This document shows positions 35,256 to 45,827 of a stretch of 64,000 nucleotides of DNA, piece by piece. The DNA is from Microbispora bryophytorum. GTDB taxonomy: Bacteria > Actinomycetota > Actinomycetes > Streptosporangiales > Streptosporangiaceae. The stretch covers positions 62,001-126,000 of the forward strand of contig NZ_VIRL01000021.1 of the NCBI RefSeq assembly GCF_006874465.1, written 5' to 3'. The translations under genes and the position numbers were made by a program. Numbering within the stretch: position 1 is the stretch's first letter; each line of letters begins with the position of its first letter. Below the pieces are notes generated by a model. The model worked only from the letters and a program-made list of their open reading frames with translations. It was not told the DNA's origin and did not search any database.

Positions 35256-35654
35256 TCAGGCGTCGAGGTCGTCGGCGACGGCGCGCAGCACGGTCGCGAT
35301 CTTCTTGGCGTGCGCGGCGTCCGGGTGCTTGCCCCGCTGGTAGGAGTTCGAGATGTCGTCGAGCAGCTTGATCAGATCCTCGACGATCACGACCATCTCG
35401 TCGGGCTTCTTCCGCTTCGTCTTGCCCTTGGCGGCCTTGGCCAGCGTCGGCGGCTGGTCGATCACCCGCACCGAGAGCGCCTGCTGTCCGCGGCGGCCCT
35501 CGGCCACACCGAACTCGACCTTCTGCCCGGGCTTGAGCGCCTCGACTCCCTTGGGCAGAGCGGAGGAATGCACGAAGACCTCACCGCCGTCGTCGCGGGT
35601 GAGGAAGCCGAAACCCTTGTCGGCGTCGTACCACTTGACCTTGCCACTCGGCAC
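35256..35654 (-). CDS. Cold-shock-domain protein with C-terminal helical extension
   Basis: About 132 aa: an N-terminal cold-shock domain with RNP1 KGFGFL and RNP2 VFVHSSAL (SGKVKWYDADKGFGFLTRDD), then a Lys-rich linker (KAAKGKTKRKKPDE) and a helical C-terminal part (VVIVEDLIKLLDDISNSYQR). The extension is absent from ordinary CspA proteins, which have about 67 aa. GTG 35654 is preferred because residues upstream are not CSD-like. It belongs with the DUF3027/Hsp90-like block and likely binds RNA. Confidence 0.88.
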   Translation of the reverse strand: MPSGKVKWYDADKGFGFLTRDDGGEVFVHSSALPKGVEALKPGQKVEFGVAEGRRGQQALSVRVIDQPPTLAKAAKGKTKRKKPDEMVVIVEDLIKLLDDISNSYQRGKHPDAAHAKKIATVLRAVADDLDA

Positions 35655-35847
35655 AGGGGTGACCTCGTTCAGACTGTCGTGAAGGTGATGGATGTAGGTT
35701 ATGCCCAAGACCGGCCCCGTGGACCCACCCAGAAGCGATTCAAGCGTCCCATGACCAGATTCGTGTGGATCTTTCCCCGCGGCGCCGCCCAGACGCGCGG
35801 AACCCCTGCCACACCGGCGCTCCGGCGGCCGGACGAAGCTCCCGCCC

Positions 35848-35853
35848 TACCAT
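35848..35853 (+). promoter_or_regulatory. -10 element of a leaderless promoter
   Basis: TACCAT ends 7 nt before the ATG at 35861; the GGAGAGA in between is too close to work well as a ribosome-binding site. Confidence 0.45.
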
Positions 35854-35860
35854 GGAGAGA

Positions 35861-38242
35861 ATGACGGGCACGGACTTCAGCGAGTGGCTACGCGGCCGTT
35901 CCGACGAGCGACTGCGGGCGCTCGTGGCGGCGCGGCCCGAACTCGTGACGCCCGTCCCCGCGCACATCGACGGTCTGGCCGCGCGCGCCTGCAGTCCCTC
36001 GGCCATCGGCCGGGCGCTCGACCGGCTCGACCGCTTCTCGCTCGCCGTGCTGGAGACGCTGGCCCTGCGGCCCGGCGCCGCCGGCCGTGAGACGCTCTCG
36101 TCCCTGCTCCGCCGTGCCGTTCCCGGCGACCGGGACGACGAGACCCTCGGTCGCGCCCTCGACGCCGCGCTCGACGTGCTGACCACGCGCGCCCTGGTCT
36201 ACGGGCCCGGCGATGCGCTGCTGCCCGCGCCGGGCGTGACCGACGCGCTCGAACCCCCGGCGGCCCTGGGGCCGCCGGCCGCCGAGGTGTTCCGCCACCA
36301 CTCGCCGGAACGGCTGGACGTGCTCCTGCGGGACATCGACCCGGCGGGCGAGGGCGGCAGCGGCGGTGAACAGCCGGACGGCGGACGACCGGCCGGAGAG
36401 CGGCTCGCGGCGCTGCTGGCCGACCCCGCGACGGTCGCGCGCCTCGTCGGCGAGGTCTCCCCCCAGGCGCGGGCGGCCCTGGACGAGCTCGTCTGGGGCC
36501 CGTCGAGCGGGCGGCTGCCGAACGCCCGCCGGGAGGTGGACGCCGCGAGCGCCCACTCGCCCATCGAGCAACTGCTGGCCCGCGGGCTGCTCGGCGCGAC
36601 CGGGGAGGAGACCGTCGCGCTCCCCCGTGAGGTCGCCCTCGTGCTTCGCGACGGCCGGGTGCACCGCGACCTGTCCCCCGGCCCGCCCGCTTTGGAAGGG
36701 CCCGTACGCGACCAGGACCTGGCCGACCGCACGGCCGCCGGGCAGGCGTTCACGTTCGTGCGCACGGTCGAGGATCTGTGCGAGGTGTGGAGCGTGGACC
36801 CGCCGGGCGTGCTGCGCGCGGGCGGCCTCGCCGTACGGGACCTCAGGCGGACGGCCCAGCTTCTCGACCTGCCGGAGTGGGCGGCGGGGCTGGTGGTCGA
36901 GGTCGCGCACGCGGCCGGGCTGGTCGCGGCGGGCGAGGGGGAATGGCTGCCGACGGGCGGCTACGACGGCTGGCGGATCAAGGCCACCGAGGACCGCTGG
37001 GCCGTGCTCGCCGTCGCGTGGGCCGCCATGGAACGCGCCCCCGGCCTGATCGGCGAACGGGACGACCGCGACCGGCCGCTGAACGCCCTCCATCCCGACC
37101 TGCGCAGGCCGGGCGCCGCACAGATGCGGGCGCGCATGCTCGCCGTGCTGGAGTCGGCCCCGCCCGGCCTCGCGCCGACGCCCGAGTCGGTGCTGGCCCG
37201 GCTCGCCTGGGAGCAGCCCCGCCGCCGTCCCGCGCTGCGCGACCGGCTCGTACGCTTCGCGCTGCGCGAGGCCGAGCACATCGGCGTGACCGGGCTCGGT
37301 GTGCCGGCCACGCACGGCCGTGCCGTGGCCCGCGGCGACGGCACGGCGGCAGGCCTGCTGGCGCCGCTGCTGCCGGAGCCGGTCGACCACGTGCTGCTGC
37401 AGGCCGACCTCACGGCCGTGGCGCCGGGCCCGCTGACCACCGACCTCGGCCGCAGGCTCGCGCTCACGGCCGACGTGGAGAGCAAGGGCGGCGCGACGGT
37501 GTACCGCTTCTCCGAGCAGTCGGTCCGCCGCGCGCTCGACGCCGGTCATTCCGCCGACGACCTGCTCGCCGTGCTGGAACGGCACTCGGCCACCCCGGTC
37601 CCGCAGCCGCTGAGGTATCTGGTCGCCGATGTCGCCCGCCGCCACGGACGCATCCGGGTCGGCACGGCGTCGGCGTACATCCGGTGCGACGACCCGGCCC
37701 TGCTCGACGAGGTGCTCGCCGACAAGCGGGCCCACCTGCTGCGACTGCGGCGGCTCGCGCCGACCGTGCTGGCTTCCAAGACGTCCAGGGCCGCGCTGGT
37801 CGACTCCCTTCGGGCGATGGGGTACGCGCCGGTGGCCGAGTCGCTGGAGGGCGACGTGGTCGTCGCGCGGGCCGACGCCCGGCGGACCGAGGGGCAGCTC
37901 GCCGCGCGCGTGACCGCGAGCAATGCTCCCGATCCCGAGGTGATCGACGCGGCCGTGCGGGCGATGCGGGCGGGGGACTCGCGGCGGCGGCCCGTGGAGG
38001 CGCCGGAGGGCCAGGTGCCCCGCTCCCCCGCGACCGCCACGATCAGCGCGCTGCAGGAGGCCATCCGGCAGGGGTCGCGGGTGTGGATCGGCTACCTCGA
38101 CTCCCAGGGGCACGCCACCAGCCGCATCCTCGAACCGGCCCGGATGGAGGGCGGCTACCTCACCGCCTACGACGAGACCCGGGCGACGGTCCACCGCTTC
38201 GCCCTGCACCGCATCACCGGCATCGCCGAGATCGGCCGATGA
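35861..38242 (+). CDS. Helicase-associated (XPB C-terminal-like) protein with WYL end
   Basis: A 793-aa protein. The N-terminal part is helical (FSEWLRGRSDERLRALVAAR), the middle has a helicase_C_3/XPB-like domain at about 500-640 (HVLLQADLTAVAPGPLTTDL; VYRFSEQSVRRALDAGHSAD; YLVADVARRHGRIRVGTASA), and the C-terminal 70 residues resemble a WYL domain (LQEAIRQGSRVWIGYLDSQG). No Walker motifs were seen, so it is not itself an ATPase. It lies two genes before XPB helicase, which suggests a partner role in DNA repair or transcription. Confidence 0.85.
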   Translation: MTGTDFSEWLRGRSDERLRALVAARPELVTPVPAHIDGLAARACSPSAIGRALDRLDRFSLAVLETLALRPGAAGRETLSSLLRRAVPGDRDDETLGRALDAALDVLTTRALVYGPGDALLPAPGVTDALEPPAALGPPAAEVFRHHSPERLDVLLRDIDPAGEGGSGGEQPDGGRPAGERLAALLADPATVARLVGEVSPQARAALDELVWGPSSGRLPNARREVDAASAHSPIEQLLARGLLGATGEETVALPREVALVLRDGRVHRDLSPGPPALEGPVRDQDLADRTAAGQAFTFVRTVEDLCEVWSVDPPGVLRAGGLAVRDLRRTAQLLDLPEWAAGLVVEVAHAAGLVAAGEGEWLPTGGYDGWRIKATEDRWAVLAVAWAAMERAPGLIGERDDRDRPLNALHPDLRRPGAAQMRARMLAVLESAPPGLAPTPESVLARLAWEQPRRRPALRDRLVRFALREAEHIGVTGLGVPATHGRAVARGDGTAAGLLAPLLPEPVDHVLLQADLTAVAPGPLTTDLGRRLALTADVESKGGATVYRFSEQSVRRALDAGHSADDLLAVLERHSATPVPQPLRYLVADVARRHGRIRVGTASAYIRCDDPALLDEVLADKRAHLLRLRRLAPTVLASKTSRAALVDSLRAMGYAPVAESLEGDVVVARADARRTEGQLAARVTASNAPDPEVIDAAVRAMRAGDSRRRPVEAPEGQVPRSPATATISALQEAIRQGSRVWIGYLDSQGHATSRILEPARMEGGYLTAYDETRATVHRFALHRITGIAEIGR

Positions 38243-38289
38243 CCTATCCGTGGTAAACCTTGAAGCCCCCCGTAGTAAAGGATTTCAGG

Positions 38290-38793
38290 GTGACGACTCC
38301 AGAGCAGCCGGGGCAGGGACCCCAGGATTGGCAGACCCCGTCCAATCCCTACGGACCGCCCCCCGGCTCCAACCCCTACGGACAGCAGCAGTACGGGCCG
38401 TACGGCCAACCGGGGCCGAACCCCGGCCAGCAGTACGGACCGTACGGGCAACCGGGACCCGACCCAGGCCAGCAGTACGGGCCGTACGGCTACCAGCAGC
38501 AGTACGGCTACTACCCGCCCGGCGGTTATCCGCCGAGGCAGGAGGGCCCGCGCACGCACGCGATCGTGGCCCTGGTCATCAGCATCGTGCTGACGTTGAG
38601 TTGCTACATCTCCCTCGGCGGCATCGCCGGGGCGATCCTGTCCGGGATCGCGCTCAGTAAGGTGGACACCGCGCCGGACCATGCGCGCAAGCTGCTGAAG
38701 TGGGCGTGGATCGCCATCGGCATCAACGTCGTCCTGTTCGTGGTCGGGATCGGCGTGGTCGTGTGGGCGGGGGTCAACGGCTACCTGGACTGA
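38290..38793 (+). CDS. DUF4190-type protein with Gly/Pro/Tyr/Gln-rich N-terminus
   Basis: A 167-aa protein: residues about 1-85 are repeats of the type GQQYGPYGQPGP, followed by two membrane segments (HAIVALVISIVLTLSCYISL; WAWIAIGINVVLFVVGIGVVV) around a short loop SGIALSKVDTAPDHARK. This is the common actinobacterial layout of a disordered cytosolic tail plus a DUF4190 hairpin. GTG 38290 is the chosen start. Function unknown; it lies between two XPB-related genes. Confidence 0.85.
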   Translation: MTTPEQPGQGPQDWQTPSNPYGPPPGSNPYGQQQYGPYGQPGPNPGQQYGPYGQPGPDPGQQYGPYGYQQQYGYYPPGGYPPRQEGPRTHAIVALVISIVLTLSCYISLGGIAGAILSGIALSKVDTAPDHARKLLKWAWIAIGINVVLFVVGIGVVVWAGVNGYLD

Positions 38794-38868
38794 TTCCCGC
38801 GACTGGGACTGATTCGGCCCGGCCTCGTGTTTGATAGGCGACAGCCGTACGAGTGGGGGAGCAAGGCA

Positions 38869-40524
38869 TTGAGTGACGGGCCTCTGATCGTCCAGTCGGA
38901 CAAGACGCTGCTGCTGGAGGTCGACCACCCGAGGGCGGGCGAGTGCCGCAAGGCCATCGCCCCGTTCGCCGAACTCGAACGCGCGCCCGAGCACGTCCAC
39001 ACCTACCGGGTCACCCCGCTCGCGCTGTGGAACGCCCGGGCCGCCGGGCACGACGCCGAGCAGGTGGTCGACGCACTGATCGGCTTCAGCCGCTATCCCG
39101 TGCCGCACGCGCTGCTCGTGGACGTCGCCGAGACCATGGCGCGCTACGGCAGGCTGCGGCTGGAGAAGCATCCCGTCCACGGCCTGGTGCTCACCAGCAT
39201 CGACCGCGCCGTGCTGGAGGAGGTGCTGCGCTCCAAGAAGATCCAGCCGCTGGTCGGGGAGCGCCACGGCGCCGACATGGTGGCCGTGCACCCCTCGGAG
39301 CGCGGCAACGTCAAGCAGACGCTGCTCAAGCTCGGCTGGCCGGCCGAGGACCTGGCCGGGTACGTCGACGGCGAGCACCACCCCATCGACCTGCGCGAGG
39401 ACGGCTGGTCGCTGCGGCCGTACCAGAAGGAGGCGGCCGACGCGTTCTGGCACGGCGGCTCCGGCGTCGTGGTGCTGCCGTGCGGCGCGGGCAAGACGAT
39501 CGTGGGCGCCGCGGCGATGGCGCACGCCAGCGCGACCACGCTGATCCTGGTGACCAACACGGTCTCGGCCCACCAGTGGAAGCAGGAGCTGATCAAGCGC
39601 ACCTCGCTGACCGAGGACGAGATCGGCGAGTACACCGGCACCAAGAAGGAGATCCGGCCGGTCACGATCGCCACCTACCAGGTCATGACGACCCGGCGGC
39701 AGGGCACCTATCGGCACCTTGAGCTGTTCGACGCCCGCGACTGGGGGCTCGTCGTCTACGACGAGGTCCACCTGCTGCCCGCGCCGATCTTCCGGATGAC
39801 CGCCGACCTGCAGGCCCGGCGGCGCATCGGCCTCACCGCCACGCTTGTGCGCGAGGACGGCCGGGAGGGCGACGTCTTCTCGCTCATCGGGCCGAAGCGC
39901 TACGACGCGCCCTGGAAGGAGATGGAGAACCAGGGCTACATCGCCCCCGCCGAGTGTGTCGAGGTCCGGGTGACGCTGGGCGACGACGAGCGGCTGGCCT
40001 ACGCCATGGCCGAGAGCGACGAGCGCTACCGGTTCTGCTCGACCACGCCCGCCAAGACGAGGGTGACCGAGGCGCTGGTGCGGCTGCACGCGGACGAGCA
40101 GGTGCTGGTCATCGGGCAGTACATCGACCAGCTCGACGAGCTGGGCGAGCACCTGAACGCACCGGTCATCAAGGGCGAGACCAGGGTCAAGGAGCGCGAG
40201 CGCCTGTTCCAGGCGTTCCGTGACAAGGAGATCCGGGTGCTGGTCGTCTCGAAGGTCGCCAACTTCTCCATCGACCTGCCCGAGGCGGCCGTGGCGATCC
40301 AGGTCTCCGGCACGTTCGGCTCGCGCCAGGAGGAGGCCCAGCGGCTCGGCCGGGTGCTGCGCCCCAAGGCGGACGGCGGCGGCGCGCGGTTCTACTCAGT
40401 GGTCAGCCGCGACACGGTCGACCAGGAGTTCGCCGCGCACCGGCAGCGGTTCCTGGCCGAGCAGGGGTACGCCTACCACATCATCGACGCCGACGACGTG
40501 GGCGAGGAGGACCCGGCGCGCTGA
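38869..40524 (+). CDS. DNA repair helicase XPB
   Basis: A 551-aa SF2 helicase: an N-terminal domain starting DGPLIVQSDKTLLLEVDHPR, Walker A PCGAGKTIVG, DEVH box VVYDEVHLLPAP, motif III GLTATLVREDGREGD including the XPB-type RED motif, and motif VI EEAQRLGRVLRPK. TTG 38869 with GGGGGAG and AAGG upstream gives the usual N-terminus of actinobacterial XPB; the frame is open back to 38827. XPB unwinds DNA 3'-5' in repair. It follows the helicase-associated protein and DUF4190 in the same direction. Confidence 0.93.
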   Translation: MSDGPLIVQSDKTLLLEVDHPRAGECRKAIAPFAELERAPEHVHTYRVTPLALWNARAAGHDAEQVVDALIGFSRYPVPHALLVDVAETMARYGRLRLEKHPVHGLVLTSIDRAVLEEVLRSKKIQPLVGERHGADMVAVHPSERGNVKQTLLKLGWPAEDLAGYVDGEHHPIDLREDGWSLRPYQKEAADAFWHGGSGVVVLPCGAGKTIVGAAAMAHASATTLILVTNTVSAHQWKQELIKRTSLTEDEIGEYTGTKKEIRPVTIATYQVMTTRRQGTYRHLELFDARDWGLVVYDEVHLLPAPIFRMTADLQARRRIGLTATLVREDGREGDVFSLIGPKRYDAPWKEMENQGYIAPAECVEVRVTLGDDERLAYAMAESDERYRFCSTTPAKTRVTEALVRLHADEQVLVIGQYIDQLDELGEHLNAPVIKGETRVKERERLFQAFRDKEIRVLVVSKVANFSIDLPEAAVAIQVSGTFGSRQEEAQRLGRVLRPKADGGGARFYSVVSRDTVDQEFAAHRQRFLAEQGYAYHIIDADDVGEEDPAR

Positions 40525-40534
40525 CCCTCTCCGG

Positions 40535-40609
40535 TCACGTACGGCGCCGGGCGCGGTAGACGCCGGCCTTGGCCCGGTTCCGGCACGACAGGCCGCAGAA
40601 CCGACGCAT
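40535..40609 (-). pseudogene. Possible remnant of a CGNR zinc-finger protein
   Basis: A 24-codon frame with a good ribosome-binding site (GAAGGAG) reads MRRFCGLSCRNRAKAGVYRA and ends in RRRT. This resembles the C-terminal tail of CGNR zinc-finger regulators, with CGNR changed to CRNR. The rest of such a protein is missing; upstream sequence is repeat-rich. It could be a decayed end or a very small zinc-binding peptide. Confidence 0.35.
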
Positions 40610-41133
40610 GGTGCTCCTTCGCCTGGCGCACCGCGCGCACCTGGCGCTGCGCTGAACGCCTGCGCACGCGGACCCGGCGAACCTCCGCGCAACGGATGAA
40701 CGTCGCGCGCACCCGGCGAGCGTGCGCGCACCCGCGGACCCGGCGAACGAGCACGGACCCGCTGACCGTGCGCGCACCCACGGACCTGGGAACCTGCGCG
40801 GACACGGCCTAGGTCCAGGAGATGCCCTTTGGCCTTGTCACCCCATCACCCCCCTCGCCTCGCGCCTTACCCTCACATGATGCAGTCGTGATGGCGGCAA
40901 TACCCAGCAATAAGGCGAATCACGCAATATACGCATTTTTCGCCCTACTCCTGGTTTCTCGCTGCCCGCTACCTTGGCCGCCGGTGAGCTCGCGACTCAC
41001 ATACTCGCGACTCAGACAACGCGCGGCATATCAGGACAAAACACCCCACTGCAACCGCTTCTCCGGCGGCGCGACGACGGAGTGCTCCATCGTCGCCGTC
41101 GCGAAGCTTCTCGTGCCGGTCATCGGGACGCGG
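40610..41133. other. Gene-free spacer, repeat-rich on the left
   Basis: Bases 40610-40800 are GC-rich with recurring ACCCGGCGA and GCGCGCACC words. Bases 40890-40960 are unusually AT-rich for this genome (CAATATACGCATTTTTCGCC). Long open frames crossing it are low-complexity and unsupported. I see no gene; the AT-rich part could hold a promoter. Confidence 0.5.
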
Positions 41134-41442
41134 TCACTGGGCGACCAGGCCGCCGACGAACAGCACCACCAGCGCGACGACCCAGGCCGCCACGGCGAGG
41201 CCGTACAGGGACGTGCGCCTGGCGAACCAGGCGACCCCCGTGGCGCACGCCGCGACCACCCCGACCATCACGGACAGCGCGATCACCGAGGCGATCCGGT
41301 CCGCGCAGCCCGGCGACGCTCCCAGGCTCGTCATACAGAAGGCCTGTCTGCCCCAGTCGCCGAAGATCGCGAACCCCCACAGCGTGGCGAGCAGCAGGCT
41401 CGCCGCGGCCGGGATCGCCGGAGGAACCACGGTGCGCGTCAC
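41134..41442 (-). CDS. Small membrane protein of unknown function, 102 aa
   Basis: Three likely membrane segments: AIPAAASLLLATLWGFAIFG, IASVIALSVMVGVVAACATG and LYGLAVAAWVVALVVLFVGG, with two Cys (FCMTSLGASPGCAD) in the first external loop. GTG 41442 is 7 nt after a TATCTG -10 (41455-41450), fitting a leaderless message. It is divergent from the HelD-like helicase. No family recognised. Confidence 0.75.
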   Translation of the reverse strand: MTRTVVPPAIPAAASLLLATLWGFAIFGDWGRQAFCMTSLGASPGCADRIASVIALSVMVGVVAACATGVAWFARRTSLYGLAVAAWVVALVVLFVGGLVAQ

Positions 41443-41579
41443 CCGGGTTCAGATACCCGTCCCGGGAAACGACGACACGCGAGAGAAATACCGTTTGGGC
41501 ATCGCGCTGCCCAGAGCTAGGCTCTTGTGCTTTCCGCTTCCACCAGTCCCGTCCCCACCATGCCCGGAGGAGCATCCGC

Positions 41580-43565
41580 ATGCCCGGAAATGTGCTCGAA
41601 GCCGAGCGCGCCCATCTCGCGGCCTCCCGCGCCGCGCTGCGAGCGATGCGCGAGCACGCGCAGTCGCTGTCGGCCGACGCCGCCGGCGACTGGGTGTCGC
41701 AGCAGGTTCTGCAGGGTCTGCTCGACCAGCGGGTGGCCGCGCTGGCCGACCACCCCGACGCGCCGCTGTTCTTCGGCCGGTTGGACCGCACGGCCGGCGA
41801 CGACCTGCCGAGCACGGTCTACGTGGGCCGCAGGCACGTCCACGACGAGAGCAGCCGGCCCCTCGTGATCGACTGGCGCGCCCCGATCTCCCGCGCCTTC
41901 TACCAGGCCGGCCCCGCCGACCCGATGGGGGTGGCGCTGCGCCGCAGGTTCGGCTACCAGGGCGGCGACCTCACCGCGTACGAGGACGAACCGCTCGACG
42001 GCCGGGCGCTCGGGCAGAGCAGGCTGCTGACCGAGGAGATCGAGCGGCCCCGCACCGGCCCGATGCGGGACATCGTGGCGACGATCCAGCCCGACCAGGA
42101 CGAGATCGTCCGCGCCGACCTCGGCGTGACCGTCTGCGTGCAGGGCGCACCGGGCACCGGCAAGACGGCCGTGGGCCTGCACCGCGCGGCCTACCTGCTG
42201 TTCACCCACCGCGAGAAGCTGTCGCGCTCGGGCGTGACGATCGTCGGGCCCAACCGGGCCTTCCTCTCCTACATCTCCTCGGTGCTGCCCGCGCTCGGCG
42301 AGGTGAAGGTGAACCAGACGACGGTGGCCGGCGCCCTGGGCGACCACGCCCATCCCGAGGACCCCGGGGTGGCGGCCGTGAAGGGCGACGCCCGCATGGC
42401 CGAGGTTCTCAGGCGGGCGCTGTGGCTGCACGTCACCAAGCCGGCCGAAGGGGTGCTCTTCACCAAGGGCATCAACCGCTACCGGGTGGCCGACCACGAG
42501 GTCAGTGAGATCGTCGCCTCGCTGCGCGGCACGACGAGGTACGGCCCGGGCCGCGCCACCCTGGCCCAGCGGCTCGCCCACGCCGTGCTCGTCCAGATGG
42601 AACGGCGCGGCGAGTCGCCCGACGACCGGGTGCAGGACGCGGTGGCCCGGTCGAAGCCGGTCAAGGCCGTGCTGGACGCCGCGTGGCCGCGGCTGACTCC
42701 CGAGCAGGTGCTGTTCCGGTTGCTGTCGGACCCCGAGTTCCTGGCCAAAGCGGCCCGGTCGGACCTGTCCCCGGAGGAGCAGCAGCTCATCGTGTGGCGC
42801 AAGCCGTACAAGTCGCACCGGTCGGCCAAGTGGACGGCCGCCGACGCGGCGCTGCTCGACGAACTGGGCGACCTGATCGAGCGGACACCGTCGCAGGGAC
42901 ACCTGGTGGTGGACGAGGCGCAGGACCTGTCGGCGATGCAGTTGCGCGCGCTCGGACGCCGCTGCCGCACCGGCTCCGCGACCGTGCTCGGCGACCTCGC
43001 CCAGGGCACCACGCCCTGGTCGGCGCGTTCGTGGAAGACCGTGCTCGACCACCTCGGCCAGCCCTCGGGCGAGGTCACCGAGCTCACGCTCGGCTTCCGC
43101 GTGCCCCGCGAGGTCCTCGACTTCGCCGCGCGGCTGCTGCCCTCCGTCGCGCCGGAGCTCGCCCCGCCGCGCTCGCTGCGGGCCGGCGCCGGCTCCCTGT
43201 CCGTACGCCGTGAGAGCGACGTCACCGCCGCCCTCCCCGAGGCCGTACGGCAGGCCATCGCACAGGAGGGCTCCATCGGGGTCATCGCGACGGACTCCGC
43301 CCTTCCCGCGCTCTCCGCGGCCCTGGAGACCGCCGCGGTGCCGCACACGGTGCTCGACCCGGACTCGACGGGCGACGACCGGGTGCTGCTGGTGCCGGCG
43401 ACGCTCGCCAAGGGCCTGGAGTACGACCACGTGATCGTCGCCGAGCCGGCCGCGATCGCGGAGGCCGAGGAGCGCGGCCTCGCCCGTCTCTACGTGGTCC
43501 TCACCCGGGCGGTAACGTCACTGACCGTCCTGCACAGCCGCGACCTTCCCGAGGAGCTGCGATGA
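41580..43565 (+). CDS. HelD/UvrD-like SF1 helicase
   Basis: A 661-aa protein with an N-terminal helical arm (VLEAERAHLAASRAALRAMR), Walker A QGAPGTGKTAVGLHRAAYLL, Walker B VVDEAQDLSAMQLRAL, motif III LGDLAQGT and a late ARLYVVLTRAV motif. This is the HelD arrangement, where a helicase-like ATPase removes RNA polymerase from stalled complexes; class II HelD proteins occur in actinomycetes and some link to rifampicin tolerance. ATG 41580 follows GAGGAG. It overlaps the acetyltransferase gene by 4 bp (ATGA). Confidence 0.9.
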   Translation: MPGNVLEAERAHLAASRAALRAMREHAQSLSADAAGDWVSQQVLQGLLDQRVAALADHPDAPLFFGRLDRTAGDDLPSTVYVGRRHVHDESSRPLVIDWRAPISRAFYQAGPADPMGVALRRRFGYQGGDLTAYEDEPLDGRALGQSRLLTEEIERPRTGPMRDIVATIQPDQDEIVRADLGVTVCVQGAPGTGKTAVGLHRAAYLLFTHREKLSRSGVTIVGPNRAFLSYISSVLPALGEVKVNQTTVAGALGDHAHPEDPGVAAVKGDARMAEVLRRALWLHVTKPAEGVLFTKGINRYRVADHEVSEIVASLRGTTRYGPGRATLAQRLAHAVLVQMERRGESPDDRVQDAVARSKPVKAVLDAAWPRLTPEQVLFRLLSDPEFLAKAARSDLSPEEQQLIVWRKPYKSHRSAKWTAADAALLDELGDLIERTPSQGHLVVDEAQDLSAMQLRALGRRCRTGSATVLGDLAQGTTPWSARSWKTVLDHLGQPSGEVTELTLGFRVPREVLDFAARLLPSVAPELAPPRSLRAGAGSLSVRRESDVTAALPEAVRQAIAQEGSIGVIATDSALPALSAALETAAVPHTVLDPDSTGDDRVLLVPATLAKGLEYDHVIVAEPAAIAEAEERGLARLYVVLTRAVTSLTVLHSRDLPEELR

Positions 43566-43990
43566 CCTCGCCCGGCGTGCGCGTCCGCCATGGAGCGCTC
43601 GACGACGTCCCCACCGTGCTGCGGTTCTGGCTGGACGCCGCGGAGAACACCGACAGGCACGACGACGCCGGCAAGGTCGTGGCCCTGATCGAACGCGATC
43701 CCGAGGCGCTGCTCGTCGCGGAGATCGACGGCCGCGTGGTCGGCACGCTCATCGCCGGGTGGGACGGCTGGCGCGCCCACCTCTACCGGCTCGCCGTGGA
43801 CCCCGCCCACCGGCGCATGGGCATCGGATCGCTGCTGATCCGGGCCGCCGAGGAGCGGTTCCGGAAGTTCGGCGCGTTCCGTGCCGACGCGATGGTCCTG
43901 CACGACAACACGCTGGCGCACCACGCCTGGGCCTCTGCCGGATACGCGATGCAGACCGACTGCGCCCGCTGGGTCAGGGGCCTCGCCTGA
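43562..43990 (+). CDS. GNAT-family N-acetyltransferase
   Basis: A 142-aa GNAT fold: VRVRHGALDDVPTVLRFWLD at the N-terminus, the acetyl-CoA loop LAVDPAHRRMGIGSLLIRAA, and the end HHAWASAGYAM. Translationally coupled to the HelD-like helicase (ATGA overlap), so the two may act together. The substrate is unknown; the family acetylates amines of proteins, antibiotics or metabolites. Confidence 0.92.
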   Translation: MTSPGVRVRHGALDDVPTVLRFWLDAAENTDRHDDAGKVVALIERDPEALLVAEIDGRVVGTLIAGWDGWRAHLYRLAVDPAHRRMGIGSLLIRAAEERFRKFGAFRADAMVLHDNTLAHHAWASAGYAMQTDCARWVRGLA

Positions 43991-44004
43991 GGCACACCAC
44001 GGGA

Positions 44005-44035
44005 AAGGGCGGCTCCCCCGAGGGGGAACCGCCCT
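44005..44035. terminator. Bidirectional hairpin terminator between acetyltransferase and groEL
   Basis: AAGGGCGGCTCCCC pairs with GGGGAACCGCCCTT around a short loop (one mismatch in a 14-bp stem). It lies between two convergent stop codons. Confidence 0.8.
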
Positions 44036-44062
44036 TCCGTTGAGACGAAGCAGGCAGATGGA

Positions 44063-45715
<1,653 letters not shown>

Positions 45716-45792
45716 TCAACGGACCGAGCCGACGCCCGCGACGGCGCGGACCCGCTATCCCTGCGCGAGCCCCATCGCCCCGATCCCGGTTG

Positions 45793-45819
45793 TTGTCACT
45801 CTCGACCTCAGAGTGCCAA
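45793..45819 (-). promoter_or_regulatory. CIRCE operator 1 (HrcA site)
   Basis: TTGTCACTC-N9-GAGTGCCAA: inverted arms pairing at 8 of 9 positions and close to the CIRCE consensus arms TTAGCACTC/GAGTGCTAA. Located 108 bp upstream of groEL. Confidence 0.85.
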
Positions 45820-45827
45820 ACAAGTAT

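Noticed and set aside
35888..38209. 773-aa open frame antisense to the helicase-associated protein
   Set aside because: High-GC shadow: His/Arg/Gly-rich with no motif, while the plus-strand gene has clear domains.
38167..40152. 661-aa open frame antisense to XPB
   Set aside because: Shadow of the helicase coding frame; no start signals and no protein-like motifs.
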